A DNA stretch of 64,000 nucleotides from Gonatopus flavifemur (Eukaryota > Arthropoda > Insecta > Hymenoptera > Dryinidae), in NCBI GenBank assembly GCA_018340375.1, contig JAFFJZ010000004.1, positions 24,278,001 to 24,342,000 of the forward strand. The letters are read 5' to 3'. Made by a program: the position numbers and the translations under genes. Shown piece by piece: positions 33,776 through 45,816 of the stretch. Position 1 is the stretch's first letter; the number at the start of each line of letters is the position of its first letter. The notes beneath the pieces were generated by a model. It saw only the letters and a list, made by a program, of their open reading frames with translations. It was not told the DNA's origin and made no database searches.

Positions 33776-34684
33776 CCCGTGTAGAAATTTTTCCGGGCGT
33801 CCTGTATTGAATATAGGCCCCGTATGTGCTTATATTGGGTATCTAAACTTAGGATGTCCTAACCTTAGCCACTAAAGAGCGTAGTGAGTTGCTGATATTC
33901 AGGCTGATTTCTCTAAGTCACGGACACCCATATAAAGCCCATATTTTCCCGAGGATCTTGATATCAGCATACCTGTATACAACCCATGTGGGGCCAAGCT
34001 GTTTTCCTCGTTTTCAAAATCTGAATGCACCCAACTACAGCCTGCATAGAGCCTTGTCCTTATATTAATTCCTTTTTTGAATATAAACCTCCTTTAAAAA
34101 GCAAATTTACTGAAATCGTATTGGTCATTTCGACTTTTTGCGATGTATGCCTCCAAAAAAATATTTCATCCATGATTACTTTGTTCACACTATCGGTGGA
34201 CAATGTCAGAAAATCGGAAAAAAATCACTGTATGGTGAATTCCAAGACTGAATGAGGATGTTCTGTTTTTTGATACAGCCCGATAATGTATGAATGAAGT
34301 GATGTTGGGTGGAATACCCGAATAGAAATTGGAATCGGCTCATCCCAGGCCCTATCTGGACTTAAGTGGAAGTGGTCTGGGTACGGATAGGGCCTTGGAT
34401 GGCCCAATTTTCAATCGAGGAAGTTTCCTCCTTGCAATATTTATTCAATTTGATGATATTCGTAACAATGGATTATTCTTTGAAAAGTCCTAGTTTCATC
34501 GCCTACATTAGCTTCATCATGGATGTCCCACATAGGCCCAAGTTGGGAATACTATGCAGGCCCCAAAGATGAGTGCGTGACAATCATGTCTAGGCCCCAG
34601 AAGGGTAACCAAAACAGGACCTGAAATAAAATGAGGACACCTGGTTTGGCCCAAACTGCCGCCAAGAATCAATTCTCACACGGG
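33776..34684. mobile_element. GGCC-word MITE R2, copy d, TA duplication
   Basis: It runs from CCCGTGTAGAAATTTTTCC to the complement of CCCGTGTGAGAATTGATTC, with TA on each side (33774-33775, 34685-34686). At 909 bp it is the least interrupted R2 copy and serves as the empty-site reference for the insertion inside copy b. Confidence 0.92.
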
Positions 34685-34686
34685 TA

Positions 34687-36170
34687 CGCGTAGCTCTTTT
34701 CTGCTTAATGCAGTGTTACTGTGGATTAAACCATTATAACAGACTCATAAGACTGATTCTAGTTATGGATAACGAAAAATTCAAGGCATAACGTCCGTAT
34801 AAGATTGAACGTTATCTTGGTGATTTTAGAGCAGTTTGGCCCTTGCTAGAATCCCATAAAATCAGTATAAAATTCAGTAATTGACCATTATTCATGAGAC
34901 GATGGACTTCATAAATCCCCCTAATATGTATCCTTGCTTTGATTCCGTGTGACATTTAAACATATTGAGGACATATCCAATGTTTTTATACGCGAATCTT
35001 ATGAAAAAAATGAATACAGAAAGTTTCACATTTTTGCGAACATCAAGTGTTTATAAAAGTATTGAAGCTCGCGTGTAAAACCTACACACAATCTCTTTTA
35101 GTTGAAATGAAGATTGTCGTGGGCTCAAATATGTTTCGAGAAAATATAGGTAGGTATATGAATGAATGGATATAGGAAAATGATTATGATGAAACAACAG
35201 TTATTCGCCAGCAACAAAGATGAGTATGAAGTATCACTTAGGATTTCGAACAATATAAAACATGAGGATGAAGAAGTACAAGTAACGGAGGATGAAACCA
35301 CATGATCCGAATTCCTTTATTAAATTCATAGGACCTCCGCATCTTACTTTAAACATTGTTTTCAATGATATGGAAATTTCATTCAACATTATGCACAAGT
35401 TGGAGCATATTTCATTTCACAACGTCCGAGAAATGTAATACCTATAACCTGTGAATTCATTTGACTTTTCGATAGCTTCCTACTCACGAGTTATAGTAAA
35501 TTCCGGAATGTCGAAACTTTTTGAAGTTACGTGGAAGAGTTGTGAGAACCATATAATGTGGTAATACGCGGAGACAAATTTTTGGTCGAGTTGATGAGAT
35601 ACTTTATTCTCGTATTTTAGCAAGTAAATTCATCGAATAATATTCCTCCATTACGGAGTTGAGAACAAAATTTAATTCATAAAAATTCTTGGACATTATG
35701 GGTGAAATATATACGAATTATAATTCATTAGTAAAATGTACTTCATATATCTGTATTATTGGAACGACACCACTCATGACATCGAAATTCAATTAAGACC
35801 ACGTTGGTGGGAGTGAAATATTGGAAAATATGTACACAGGTTTGTGATTTCCGAAAAGAATTATTTCATGAATACTGCATATCTGTATACCGAATAATTC
35901 ATTAATTCGTTTCAAAGAACCATATTTTCTAGACTATGGAATGATAATGTTGGGAAAAAGGGAAGACCGAATAATATATCACAAGTATATATCACTAAAG
36001 TCTATATTGAATCGAATATCCTTATGGATATTGAGGGGAAGATTGAAAGGAGAGATATAAGTACGAAAAATGATGTAGAAAATCAGAGAGTTTTCGATAG
36101 GGGAAAAATATGTTGATCCACATGAATATACCATCAACTTGATCAGTGTATAAAATTATGAAATACTTAC
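34687..36170. other. Intron sequence, nothing else seen
   Basis: About 1.5 kb of AT-rich DNA next to the exon 6 donor. No repeats, RNA genes or further coding recognised. Confidence 0.5.
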
Positions 36171-37131
36171 GATTCGGCAACATGTGTCGTTTTGATCTTT
36201 CTTGATTCCGATCGTTGCCAACTTTCATAATGATTCTTTGATAATCGTTAGTTTCTCTCAGATGCCCAGGTGATCTTTTTTCCGGTAACTGTAGACTTCT
36301 CGATCTTCTTACATGGGACTGATGTGACTCTGGAGATATGTTTGCAGTCCTTGCACCTTGGTTATGTCGACCGACGGTATTACCACGTCTGAAATTTGGC
36401 GTGGGTGATCGGCCTTGACGTTCAACTCCACTGGTTGAGGAAGAACTGGAAGACGTTGTGGAAGATTTCGATGGAGATGATTTGGATGAAGACGAATTAG
36501 AATTAAAGGACATCTGTTTGCCCGATTCTGAAGATCCTGGTGATCTTCTGAGACCCTGTTGTGAATTCCTATGATGACGTGTTTGTCTACTGGAAGGGGA
36601 TATTCTTTCTCCATTCGCTCTAATCGATTCTGTCGATGAATGCAATTTTTTAACCCCAGCAATCGGAACGAGAGCCAACTGATTTGAGGCTGGATTATCA
36701 TCTTCGTCATCACCATCATCGTATCCTTCGATCGAGGAATCTGTATTTTCAGCTAGTCGAGGCATTGCGGATCTATTAACGCAACTGTCTAAGCTTCGAA
36801 AACCCATCGACGAGGAAGAGGACGAGGAGGATTCCATATACCTCTGAACGAATTGAGTTCTCCTCGATGGAGGGGGTTGATCTTCTAACGATTTTGCTTG
36901 AACTATTCTATGTTGTTGCTGTTGTTGTCGGCGCACCATTCTAGTGGACGACAAACCACTCGATACAGATTTCTTCGAGGAAGACGGTAGTGAGCTCCAA
37001 TTCATTTGCGGCGGGGATGGTGGTGGACTAATGATATCACTGTCAATCGCGTTGGAACGTGGCAAAAATGGAGATTTTCCATAGGTGTTACGGCTGTGAC
37101 GAGTTGTTGACGATTTTCTACCGATGGCATC
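36171..37131 (-). CDS. Exon 6 of the large minus-strand gene (longest exon)
   Basis: The acceptor TTATCCAATGCAG precedes 37131 and the donor GTAAGT follows 36171. Phase 0 in, one base over at the end: 320 codons. The sequence is strongly Ser/Arg/Pro-rich, with short low-complexity runs (RRQQQQQH, ESSSSSSSSMGF, SSSSKSSPSKSSTTSSSSSS) and an acidic patch (YDDGDDEDD). Short conserved-looking pieces such as MPRLAENTDSSIEGY, RRSRSLQLPEKRSPG and YQRIIMKVGNDR alternate with them. There is no enzyme motif, signal peptide or membrane segment. Intron 6, downstream, is about 8.7 kb and full of transposons. Confidence 0.85.
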
Positions 37132-37204
37132 CTGCATTGGATAAGAATACAGAAAATTGTGAAATTCCTTGTTTCTTAAGAATTCCATAAAAGTTAGCAT
37201 TGTT

Positions 37205-37320
37205 CCCATACAGCACAGAACGTCTCAATGATGTCTCAGAATATTTCTGCAACGTTGTGATGTCTCTGTAATGTCGCAGCGATATTCTGAGATGTTCTGG
37301 AGAGATGATTGCTGTGTGGG
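37205..37320. mobile_element. Tiny CCC-class MITE, TT duplication
   Basis: A 116-bp element starting CCCATACAGCACAG and ending GCTGTGTGGG, flanked by TT (37203-37204, 37321-37322). GATGTCTCAGAATATT words lie in both orientations. It lies 73 bp upstream (gene sense) of the exon 6 acceptor. Confidence 0.85.
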
Positions 37321-37322
37321 TT

Positions 37323-38760
37323 ATGATTACTTAATTAGAGTGAAATATCGAAGTCGCAAACTTCAGTGATTTTTTGTAATCTGTTCTCTCTTCCCGAGAT
37401 TTTCAGTGCCTTATCCCAATTGTACTCGGAATTATCCTAATCGGGTCAAATTGTGAGATTTCGTTATAGAATCGCGTTGGTGATATTCAAATATCATCTA
37501 CAATCACAAGTTAAAATGACAGTCTCGAAATTGTCCCTTTCTCCTTGATTCCAGGGTTTCCCAAGTTGAGAAACGCGGATCACAGATTATTAAATGTTTA
37601 GATGGACTAAATTCCATAAATTTGAATGAAATGACGATCATACTTGGATTTAAAGATATGATTTGTTTCAGCAAAATATCTTACTCAATAAATATAAAAT
37701 GAATCAAATATATAATTGGATGTTATAATGAATATCTCTTGGGTTGGAAAAAGAGCAGTTATTGACAAAAATCTTCCAGCACAATCTTAGCGTGGCTGAG
37801 TTTAACAGAACATCGGATTATAAATCTTTGATTAATGAAGAAATTGAGAATATGTTGGGTACAAAAGACACCGGATCTAATAGAGAACGTTATGTTTACG
37901 ATAAACAAAAAATTTGATTGATTAGTATCCTGAATTATACAATTATTCAAACGTGAAGCGGCGCGGTGCAAATATTCTCAGGAGGAATGACTCCTCACTC
38001 TTCTCCTACCCAACCCCACTATCCAGTGGGGATAATCTACGCTGAAGAAAATTGGCAGGCTCAATTTGCCATAAATGCCATGAATAGCGTTCCTAACGAA
38101 TTAGCGTGTTTGTTTTCCCACTTCGGGTAGCCAAATTCTCAAAAATTGGAAAACACGGGAGATAACAAACTTCGAGACAGCTGATTACCTGAATGTGCGG
38201 AGCCGTTGTTCTCCAATCTTGGAGACTTTGGGTAATCAAAGTGGACAAACAGACACCCCAATTTGTTAGGAGCGCTATTGGCATTTTTGGAAAGCTGAGC
38301 CTTCCAATTTTTTCCAACGTAGCAGAGATCCAATGCTATCGTTGAAAGAATACCAGAGATAGCCCACTGGTTCATCGAAAAAATTGTCGTGGAAACGACT
38401 GGACTCTATCTCAGTGAAGTGATTCTCTTGCCAATGTGAGGCTAAACGGGACAGAATGAATATGCCTGTTACGTAGTGATACCAAACAGTGTTCATACGA
38501 ACTCCGACCCAACTTTATACAATTTCCCCTAAATTCAAAATGGAACCCCCAGATACATGGGTGTAAACAATTCCTCAACAAAAGCCATCATACACTGAAC
38601 CAGACGACTCTAATCCTGACTGCTTTGCTTCATTCAGCAGTCCTCCCCCCCTCCCTTCAAAATTCGCCTGACTCATTTTGAACACATCATAACCCACATA
38701 TGCCCGCTCCGCTCGCATCTCAAAGGAAAGTAGCTTCGAAACTATTGCACAATTCAGATA
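37323..38760. other. Intron sequence, nothing else seen
   Basis: Short overlapping minus-strand frames at 38093-38496 have no splice signals or family resemblance. No element ends recognised. Confidence 0.45.
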
Positions 38761-38761
38761 T

Positions 38762-39013
38762 CCGGGATTCAGATCTACTCAGATCTATTGAGATCTTGAC
38801 AAATATGGTGAGATCTGTGTAGATCTCGTTAGATCTGGATTGAAGATCACATTCGATCTTGATGAGCAATCGATTGTTCAATTATCATAAATTTTCTGAT
38901 ATTTCCCCACGTTTGCATTCAAATTTGAACATGTGTGTTACCAAACACAAGCTAAGATTGCAGTTTTCCAGATCTCAATAGATCTGGTCAGATCTAATCT
39001 TTATTTCCCGGGG
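38762..39013. mobile_element. AGATCT-word MITE R4, copy 2 (inverted), AT duplication
   Basis: Reverse-complement copy of the interior of 22373-22680, sharing AACAATCGATTG-like and TTCAAATTTGAA-like middle text and AGATCTG ends. It starts CCGGGATTCAGATC and ends TTATTTCCCGGGG. AT lies on both sides (38760-38761, 39014-39015). Confidence 0.82.
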
Positions 39014-39015
39014 AT

Positions 39016-40092
39016 TTGCTATCCGTCCTACGTTGATACGAATCCTTTCTATATTGATAGTTGCATTGACTATGCTCTTGCTGCCACAGCGATGCGTTGC
39101 CAATAGTTCCATAATGAGAACGATAATTTTTTTACAGTGTTCTTTATACCATTTCCAAATAGTTCAGGAATATGTTTCTAAACAACTGCAGTTGTCATTA
39201 TGTCAACCAGCTTCCGAAAACTGTTTCAATGCAAGAATTTCCATATGTTTTCCCTTGTTCTAAGGGGAGAAAAATAACGGAGTTTGGCAAGGATCGGGGA
39301 AACTTTCCTGAGGGTAATAAACATTCATAGAAAATACGCCAAGAGTTAGTAGTTACATTGTGAACAAAAGTTGGTGGTTACATGATGAAGAAATCCGCTC
39401 CCCTATCAGTACCCTTGTAAACACGTATCAAATATACTTCAGTTAGTCATTTGCAATAGATCAGTTTCAAATATGCGATTGGAACACATCTGAAATGTGT
39501 TTGCAACGAGGGTGTCCATAGAGTTTTTCGGAGGGAAATATTGTGAAAGAATAACTGAAATAATTTTTGAATAATTCTCAAGATCCTATTGACGATTTTC
39601 AAATGAATATCAACAGATGGATATCAACTATTTCGAAGCAACCTTGAAATATTGCGGGATTAGAACTAAAAGACACTGTCGTGATAGTATTGTTGTATAG
39701 TCATCAAAATATTATATGATTTCCCAAGTTCTTTCAACAAAACAAATCATTTAGAATTTGGAATTCATCATTCATTATTATTAGGGACATCAAAATAGTA
39801 CCGCGTTCCTTGAAAACCATGAAGGCACCTCAACCTACTTGGTATAAGTAAGATGTATGAAAATATATGTGCTCATAAATTCATAAACTCATCAACCATT
39901 TTTCAATTGGCAACTTCTCATAAAATCAAAAATATGATCGGCACTTTCATGCGAGTTAACAATTAACCAATCAACGTGATGGTACAATCTTCTTGATCCC
40001 ACACAGTACTTGGGAGGAAAGTGATTTGCAGGGAAAAATATTCAGAGTTTATTTTCAGAAAGTTTGATTAGAATTATTGATTGATCGGGCAT
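39016..40092. other. Intron sequence, nothing else seen
   Basis: No splice-bounded frame or repeat termini. The frame at 39033-39263 has no recognisable relatives. Confidence 0.4.
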
Positions 40093-40719
40093 TAGGGTGA
40101 GACAAAAAAGTAACTTATCGAATTTATGGGTTTGAATGGATCTATATACCGAGAAAAGAGATCTCCCGTTTGGCAGAATTTTCAGCTCAATTTCAAAAAG
40201 TGTCGGTGAGCATGTGAAATTTCCCATTGAAATAACACGTACAAGAATAGTTTTCCATTGAAAATGCGATAACTTTTAGAGCATTTGAGATAAAAATTTC
40301 TTCCAGGCAGATTCTTATAGGGCGTTAAATTTTCTAAAGAATCATCTCCGAGTTGAATTTTTTAAATCAAAAATTTGTCCATTTATGGGCTATGAGAGTG
40401 ATTGTTTTTTTTTTACTTTCATGGTCCGTAAATATACAAATTTTTGACTTTGCAACATCAACTCAGGAATGATTTTTTAGAGAATTTGATGCCTCACAAG
40501 AATCCGACTGGGAAAAAATTTCATCTCAACCGCTCCAAAATTTATAGCATTTTTAATGCAAAAAATATTCTTACGTGCTATTTAAATGGGAAATTTCAAA
40601 TGCCCACCGAAACCTTTTAAAATTGAGCTAAAAATTTTCCAAAACGAGGGAATTTTTTTCTCGGTATGAATCTATTTTAACCCATAAATTCGATAGGTTA
40701 GTTTTTTTGGCTCACCTTA
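40093..40719. mobile_element. Foldback element with long arms, TAGGGTGAG ends
   Basis: Arms of about 230 bp: left TAGGGTGAGACAAAAAAGTA, AACTTATCGAATTTATGGGTT, GAAATTTCCCATT; right their complements. The TAGGGTG terminus resembles the hAT-like element at 61721, but the 8 bases on the two sides do not agree well. No coding. Confidence 0.8.
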
Positions 40720-40857
40720 CTGGTTATGACCAGTCAGATGATTATTTGACGGTTATTTTGACTCACAAATGATGAAAAATCTGACCGTCAATGACGGTCA
40801 AAATAACCATGACGTGACTGAATTTGTTATGACCGGTCATTTTACATCACTGCATGT
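40720..40857. repeat. GACCGGTCAT palindromic remnant
   Basis: TTATGACCAGTCAGATG on the left and CATGACG-GTTATGACCGGTCAT on the right enclose TGACCGTCA-ACGGTCA words. The right end TTTTACATCACTG reads on the minus strand as CAGTGATGTAAAA, a hAT-like start. The left end seems lost against the foldback element. Confidence 0.5.
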
Positions 40858-40941
40858 GGGGCGTACTTTGAGATACAATGTTGTCCCCAAAAAGAGAACA
40901 TATCGATTCATACCTTTTCCCTAACACGTTTTCCTTGATAT

Positions 40942-42135
40942 CCATACAACGCACGTGGCAAAAAGCATATCCCAATAAATACACACACGTTATTTCAACG
41001 TTGAAAGAACGTTAGACTGTCAAACGGATGTCAGTCGTTGATCTCATAACGTTGATTTTCAGTTGAAATTTGATGGGGAAATAGACGACCAGAAATTACG
41101 TTTTGATGACGTGTAATTTAAACTAATATTCGAAAATAACCATCAAATGACGTCCTCAAAAAAGGTGTTTTGAACGGGTTTGAATCACGCGTTTAAAATG
41201 TGTTTATAACACCTTATGTTTGAACTTCAATTGAAGATATTTTGCTAAAAATGTCGAACGAAATCGAACAATGGTTAAATTTTCAACAAAGAGCAAGATA
41301 GTTAATAGTGTGGCATACTTTCCAAATTCTATCATACTCAGAAATACTGTTGTTCTCGATATTGAATGCAAAGTTTTCAAAATAATTTGTTGGATTCAAT
41401 TCACGTTTCAAAACCATCATTAGGACACGTCAATATTTGACGTCTTTTAAACGATGTTCAAACCGTTGATATGACGTTATGTCATGGTTGAAAAACACGT
41501 GATCTGCCGCAACATTTTTACGTTGAATCAACGCAAGAATATTACTAATTCACAACGTGTGGTTATTGACTGTTTTTGACGTTTTTGAAACGTGCGTGTG
41601 TTTACTGGGATATCTAGAGCATGAATGGCACGTTTGCGGTCATTTTCATCTCCTTCTCATCTTCTTGCTACATGAAAATATGTTTGAATATGCCAAGTAC
41701 AGAGATGCGAAAGCATTTGAAATGCTTTTTTATAATATGAAATTTTGGTATTGCCCAGAAATTTCGCTGAATATTCCTCGCTCCTGCAAATTTCCTATGT
41801 GTTTCCGTGGTTTTCTTCTGGAAAAAATTTGTCTGAACATGATATATTTCACATTTCGTATTTTATAATACATTTCCGAAATCATTTTGCATTTTACACA
41901 CAAAACGCAAAATGCATTTCAAAATATAGGTTTAAATACAAAATACGGAATATGTCATCTTCAGGGAAATTTTTAAAAAGAAAATTACAAAAACAAACAG
42001 AAAATATGCAAAAATAGGAAAAAACAGAAAAATTTGTTGGCAACATCAAATTTTCGCTGAAAAGCATTTTAAACGCTTTCACATTCCTGGCTGGGTGGGT
42101 GGAAACCATGTTCTTTCGTCACATGCGCTGTATGG
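40942..42135. mobile_element. CCATAC-ended element inside R7, AT junctions
   Basis: It starts CCATACAACGCACGTGGC and ends with the complement of CCATACAGCGCATGTGACG. AT flanks both sides and the empty R7 copy reads CTTGATGGAATTC. It is itself interrupted by the AACGT-word MITE at 40971-41609. The remainder (41610-42110) has CATTTTGCG, TATGAAAT and GCATTT words in inverted order. Confidence 0.8.
40971..41609. mobile_element. CCC-class AACGTT-word MITE, third nesting level
   Basis: The ends are CCCAATAAATACACACACGT and complementary CGTGCGTGTGTTTACTGGG, flanked by ATAT on both sides. The interior is full of AACGTTGA, TGACGT and GTTTGAAC words. It sits in the 40942 element, which sits in R7. 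Confidence 0.88.
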
Positions 42136-42250
42136 ATGGAATTTATAGCGAATACAGTGTCTACTAAATAGCTTATGGGTCTGCATGTGTCATTCACAGA
42201 ATTTCTAGGTTATGTTAATGATTCTCTTATATTTCATTACTAAATAGCAA

Positions 42251-42360
42251 CCCACACAGCACCACAGCCCCGGAGGAATTCATAAAGAATTCTTATTGAA
42301 GTGATTGTGTTCTTCATGAATTCTTTGAAAATTCTTCTGGGACTATGGTGCTGTATGTGA
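42251..42360. mobile_element. Small MITE with GAATTC words inside R7
   Basis: A 110-bp palindrome with CACAGCACCACAGCCCCGGA at one end and the complement of CAGCACCATAGTCCCAGA at the other, and AATTCATAAAGAATTC in the loop side. It is absent from the R7 copy at 53986, which confirms insertion. Confidence 0.85.
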
Positions 42361-42534
42361 AGTGCCATCTATCATAAATGAGCGGTACCTTCGAATTACT
42401 TTTGAGTAGCTGTTAAAATATGGAATCAAAGTGTCCTAAAAGTGATTTGCATACACTCAATAATGGCTTAAAAGGATATAAACTTCATGAGTGAGTTTTA
42501 GATTAATCCTAGACAGTACAAAGCTCTTAAAGAT

Positions 42535-42641
42535 CCCGTACAGCATCGGACATTTCTACGTTGCCTCCACGTGGAATCTTCGTTCATCCACGTGGAGTCT
42601 ACGGAGATGCGACGTAGAATTCGGTGGATGTGCTGTTAGGG
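42535..42641. mobile_element. Small CCC-class CCACGTGGA MITE, AT duplication
   Basis: A 107-bp element from CCCGTACAGCATCGGACA to GGTGGATGTGCTGTTAGGG, flanked by AT (42533-42534, 42642-42643). TCCACGTGG occurs twice in the centre and CTACGTTGC/GCGACGTAG form the arms. Confidence 0.88.
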
Positions 42642-42812
42642 ATAACATATGAGTTATTTTTGAGAGGTTTGTGCTGTCTTGGATTCAAAGAAGATGTGCA
42701 TTCTAAGGAGGGTTGTTTTTGTTTAAATATGTTTACCCTTCATCTACGTTCACTGAACGTTAATCAGACTTTCGTGCTCTCTCAGGTTAATTATGATCAA
42801 ATGGAATTTTAC

Positions 42813-42967
42813 CTGGAAAGCTGGTGGTGGCGATATGATGGGCGTTATGAGCGGTGGAGAGAAAGATTCTGGAATACTGTGAGGTGAAGTACCAGCACTG
42901 CTGTTTGTAGGCTCATAATCTTGACTGTGCAAGGCCAGAAAATCCGGTCGATGACCATCCGAAAAGG
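42813..42967 (-). CDS. Exon 5 of the large minus-strand gene
   Basis: The acceptor GATTGTTTCAAACAG precedes 42967 and the donor CAG/GTAAAA follows 42813. Two leading bases complete the codon opened by exon 4, and the 51 codons after it end in phase 0, as exon 6 requires. The product includes FSDGHRPDFLALHSQDYEP and a Pro-rich tail PPLITPIISPPPAFQ. An alternative acceptor about 20 bases upstream is possible but would not match the exon 4 phase. Confidence 0.68.
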
Positions 42968-43092
42968 CTGTTTGAAACAATCCAAGATTGCGATTCTGTA
43001 TTATTATCACCAGATTTAAATTTCGCTGAGGCTCTTTATAAAGCTTTCCCTAGGGATACTCGATCTCTAATCAAGTCGTAGTCAGAATTTTA

Positions 43093-43200
43093 TTGCCCAA
43101 GTAACACGAATATATGGAGAATTTTTTATGGATGTGCATGAAATGTTTGATATGTTAGGAACATTTCTAGAACGTTTTATGAATATTCTATGTTACTACG
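43093..43200. mobile_element. Small CCCAAGTAACA-ended MITE
   Basis: It starts CCCAAGTAACACGAATATA and ends with the complement of CCGTAGTAACATAGAATATTC; about 108 bp. The same end type occurs at 30146 and 24952. Target duplication not clear. Confidence 0.65.
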
Positions 43201-43278
43201 GTGAGTATGTGACGCATGTACTCAATCAGATCTACTCAGACTCATTTAACGGAAGTTTATTTGTTTTGGAAATTCTAG

Positions 43279-43905
43279 CCCATGCAGCACCGGGAGGTAC
43301 TATCTGTGTTCTAGCAGTATTTTGGGGTGTTCAGAAAACAATTCATGTATACACCACGGATGTGCAAATATCCGGTGTAGTCTTATTCAGGTTCTTATGG
43401 AATGTTTGTGAGATATTCGAAATAAGAATTCGTTATGATCAAACTTGTGCCAAATTTTTTAATATTTTTCATTCAGAAAATATTAAAATGGACTGCGTTG
43501 GACCCTGTAAAAATAGATTTGATAAATTACATTTGCATCTCTTTGATACATTGCATGTAGTGAAATTTTGTTTTGCGTCAACTTTGAGGTTATGTGAATC
43601 TTGATACATAACTTCATTCTTGATCATTTTTATTTTGCCAATAATTTTGAACTTCTGAAATGAAATCTTCTCAAATATTCAAGATGAAACGTATTCTTAT
43701 CGTTGTTTGATATTTTTGTCCCTAGTAAAACTATGAATACACATTGGTATGGGTTAGAAAAGAATACTTGTATACGTTCCAATATAACGTTTCGAGGACT
43801 TTCTGAAAACGTACCATAGCATGCGTCAACGATGTCCTAAAGACGTGTTTCCCAGCACAATGAATGGATGTTTTCAAAACGTTTGAAAACGTGGTTTTGA
43901 GAACT
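43279..43905. mobile_element. CCC-class element R1, copy 2
   Basis: Direct copy of 6354-6987. It shares CAGCACCGGGAGGTAC at the start, then GTAGTCTTATT-AGGTT, TGATCAAACTTGT-CCAAAT, ACATTGCATGTAGTGAAATTTTG and GACGCTTGAAAA-like text. The right terminus is decayed. Confidence 0.8.
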
Positions 43906-43959
43906 AAAATCTGTGGGATTATTCCCATACAAGAAAAGTTGTTGTGCAATCGTTGCTCT

Positions 43960-44618
43960 TAAGTTGTTTAATTGTGTAATCGGTTTCTCAAATAATCGAT
44001 TTATCGGTGAATTGTTTGATTCCGATTAATCGTTTTTGCGAATAATCGATTAATTGTTTGCTTGTGATTTATCGTTTTTCCGAATAATCGATGAATCGAT
44101 CAATTGTTTCATTCAGATTAATCATCATTTGATTGATGGAGAAATCAAAAACAGAATAACCATCGGAAACCGCTGAACAGTCGGTAAATCGATTAATTGG
44201 GACGCCGATTAGTTGCAAACAAATAATTAATCGATTACTCGATTATTCGAAGGAACGATCAATCGGAAACAAACAATTGATCGATCAATTGGGACGCTGA
44301 TCAATTCACGGAGAAAAATGGATACTAATGGGTATAAGAAATATTATACAGATTGGTATATGGTGACAAACATCTAGATTATACCATTGGAATACTAGTC
44401 TTTAATAACTTTTCATTACTCTTATAATTTGCATTAAATTCCTCATAATCCGGATCATACTCCTGAGCATATGAGTATTAGGGACTAGGTAAAATTGGTA
44501 TAATCCAGATGCTTGTCATTAGTATCTGTTTTTCTCCGTGTTGAAAACAAATAATTACTTGATTAATCGGAATCAAACAATAAATCGATTGATCGATTAT
44601 TTGAAAAATCGATTAATT
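43960..44618. repeat. ATCGATTAATCG-word repeat interrupted by a MITE
   Basis: Nearly every 15-20 bases carries AATCGATTAAT, ATCGATCAATTG or GATTAATCG, on both strands. The 44307-44540 element splits it. No terminal repeats were found for the outer repeat. Confidence 0.7.
44307..44540. mobile_element. CAC-class MITE, TT duplication
   Basis: It starts CACGGAGAAAAATGGATACT and ends with its near complement AGTATCTGTTTTTCTCCGTG, flanked by TT (44305-44306, 44541-44542). ATTATACCA and TGGTATAAT words in the interior. Confidence 0.93.
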
Positions 44619-44620
44619 TT

Positions 44621-45078
44621 CACTCTCTGAGCGAGTGGTAAAATATGGACAGACCAAGCTGCGCAATCATAAGAACTAAATGGCTCAATCGAAAATCCCA
44701 TACGCTTAGTTGAACTAACCCCACCCAACACATCACAGTCTTTGTAACGAGAACGCTGCTGCAACAAGCTGATTGCGAGTAATTTCACACTTAAACATGT
44801 AACAGATTACATTACATCTGTTATATGACTATAATATTGCCCTTACATTCGTGATATAGTCACCACAGAATGTTGATATAACACATTCAATGTAACCTGT
44901 TATATGCTTGAGTGTGAAATTACTCGTAAACAGCTCATTCCAGCAATACTCTGGTTACGAAGACTGTGATGATGTGCTGGGTGGAACGATGCGTTGAGTT
45001 AGAACAATAACAATGCGATTAATTGTAGTGACCAAACGTTTGGTCCGTTCATATTTTACTATACCAGTTTTCTCCGTG
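44621..45078. mobile_element. CAC-class element with degraded left end
   Basis: The right end reads, in complement, CACGGAGAAAACTGG, then GTAAAATATGAACGGACC. The left end CACTCTCTGAGCGAGTGG is followed by the related TAAAATATGGACAGACC. The centre holds TGTAACAGATTACATTACAT and TATAACACATTCAATGTAAC words. Flanks TT and TC do not match exactly. Confidence 0.65.
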
Positions 45079-45159
45079 TCTGCTGTATGGGCGAATTTTC
45101 GTTATCTCCCCAAAAGAACACAGACCTTCTAAGTGACATTTAGATTCATGATACGTACA

Positions 45160-45255
45160 TCCACGTTCATGGAATGTTCAGTGGACTATCAAATGTCTAG
45201 ACGTTCAATAGACCTCTGTTGAACATTCTTCGGACCTTCGAGTTCTCTTGGGGCT
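45160..45255. repeat. Dispersed repeat R11, copy 2
   Basis: Direct copy of 23985-24110. A related GAACGT-CATTC text also lies near 58430-58510. Confidence 0.55.
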
Positions 45256-45816
45256 GATATTCCGTACCAATGATTTCGAGGATCTACATTACGCTGGCCA
45301 GACTTGATTCTTCTCAATAGCATGTTGGTTAGGCCTTGCTTTTGGCATGCCTGACAAATATTTTATAAGAACTCGGTAAGACATAGGTTTGACCAAATTA
45401 GATTCCTGTTCGAGGATACGATGAATATGTATATGACACAAGGATTGTATGTTCTGTGGAATCAATATGTGTAGTACATTTCAGAGAACGTTTCCAATTG
45501 TTGAATGAAATTCATGCTTCAAAACGAATTCACTCACACGACGTGGAAGTATAAGTGTGACTTTGTTTTACATGGCATCGCCGGATTAGCCAAATTAGCT
45601 TCCATAGAACTTGGCATATCTTTGTTTCTCTTCTCTTCCCATTACCAATTTATCACTTCACATCAAAAGTCTTTCACGCTTATTTGAGGGGTTACTAGCG
45701 CTTACCAACAGAGCACGTTGGATAGAAAAGGACACGCCTATACGATAGAAAGAGAGGTTTCGTACCATCGCTAGTATCCCGTTACAACAAGTCTGCAAAT
45801 TATAGTTTGGTCTTAC

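Larger units (their letters stand above)
40858..42470. repeat. Dispersed repeat R7, copy 1, interrupted by two elements
   Basis: The pieces 40858-40941, 42136-42250 and 42361-42470 align in order with the uninterrupted copy at 53986-54290 (GATACAATGTTGTC, GAACATATCGATTCA, TAGCGAATA-AGT, AATAGCTTAT-GGTCTGCATG, TCACAGAATTTCT). The gaps are exactly the elements 40942-42135 and 42251-42360. Confidence 0.85.

Noticed and set aside
42624..42887. 87-codon plus-strand frame
   Set aside because: Antisense over exon 5 and a MITE edge; no support for transcription from the plus strand.
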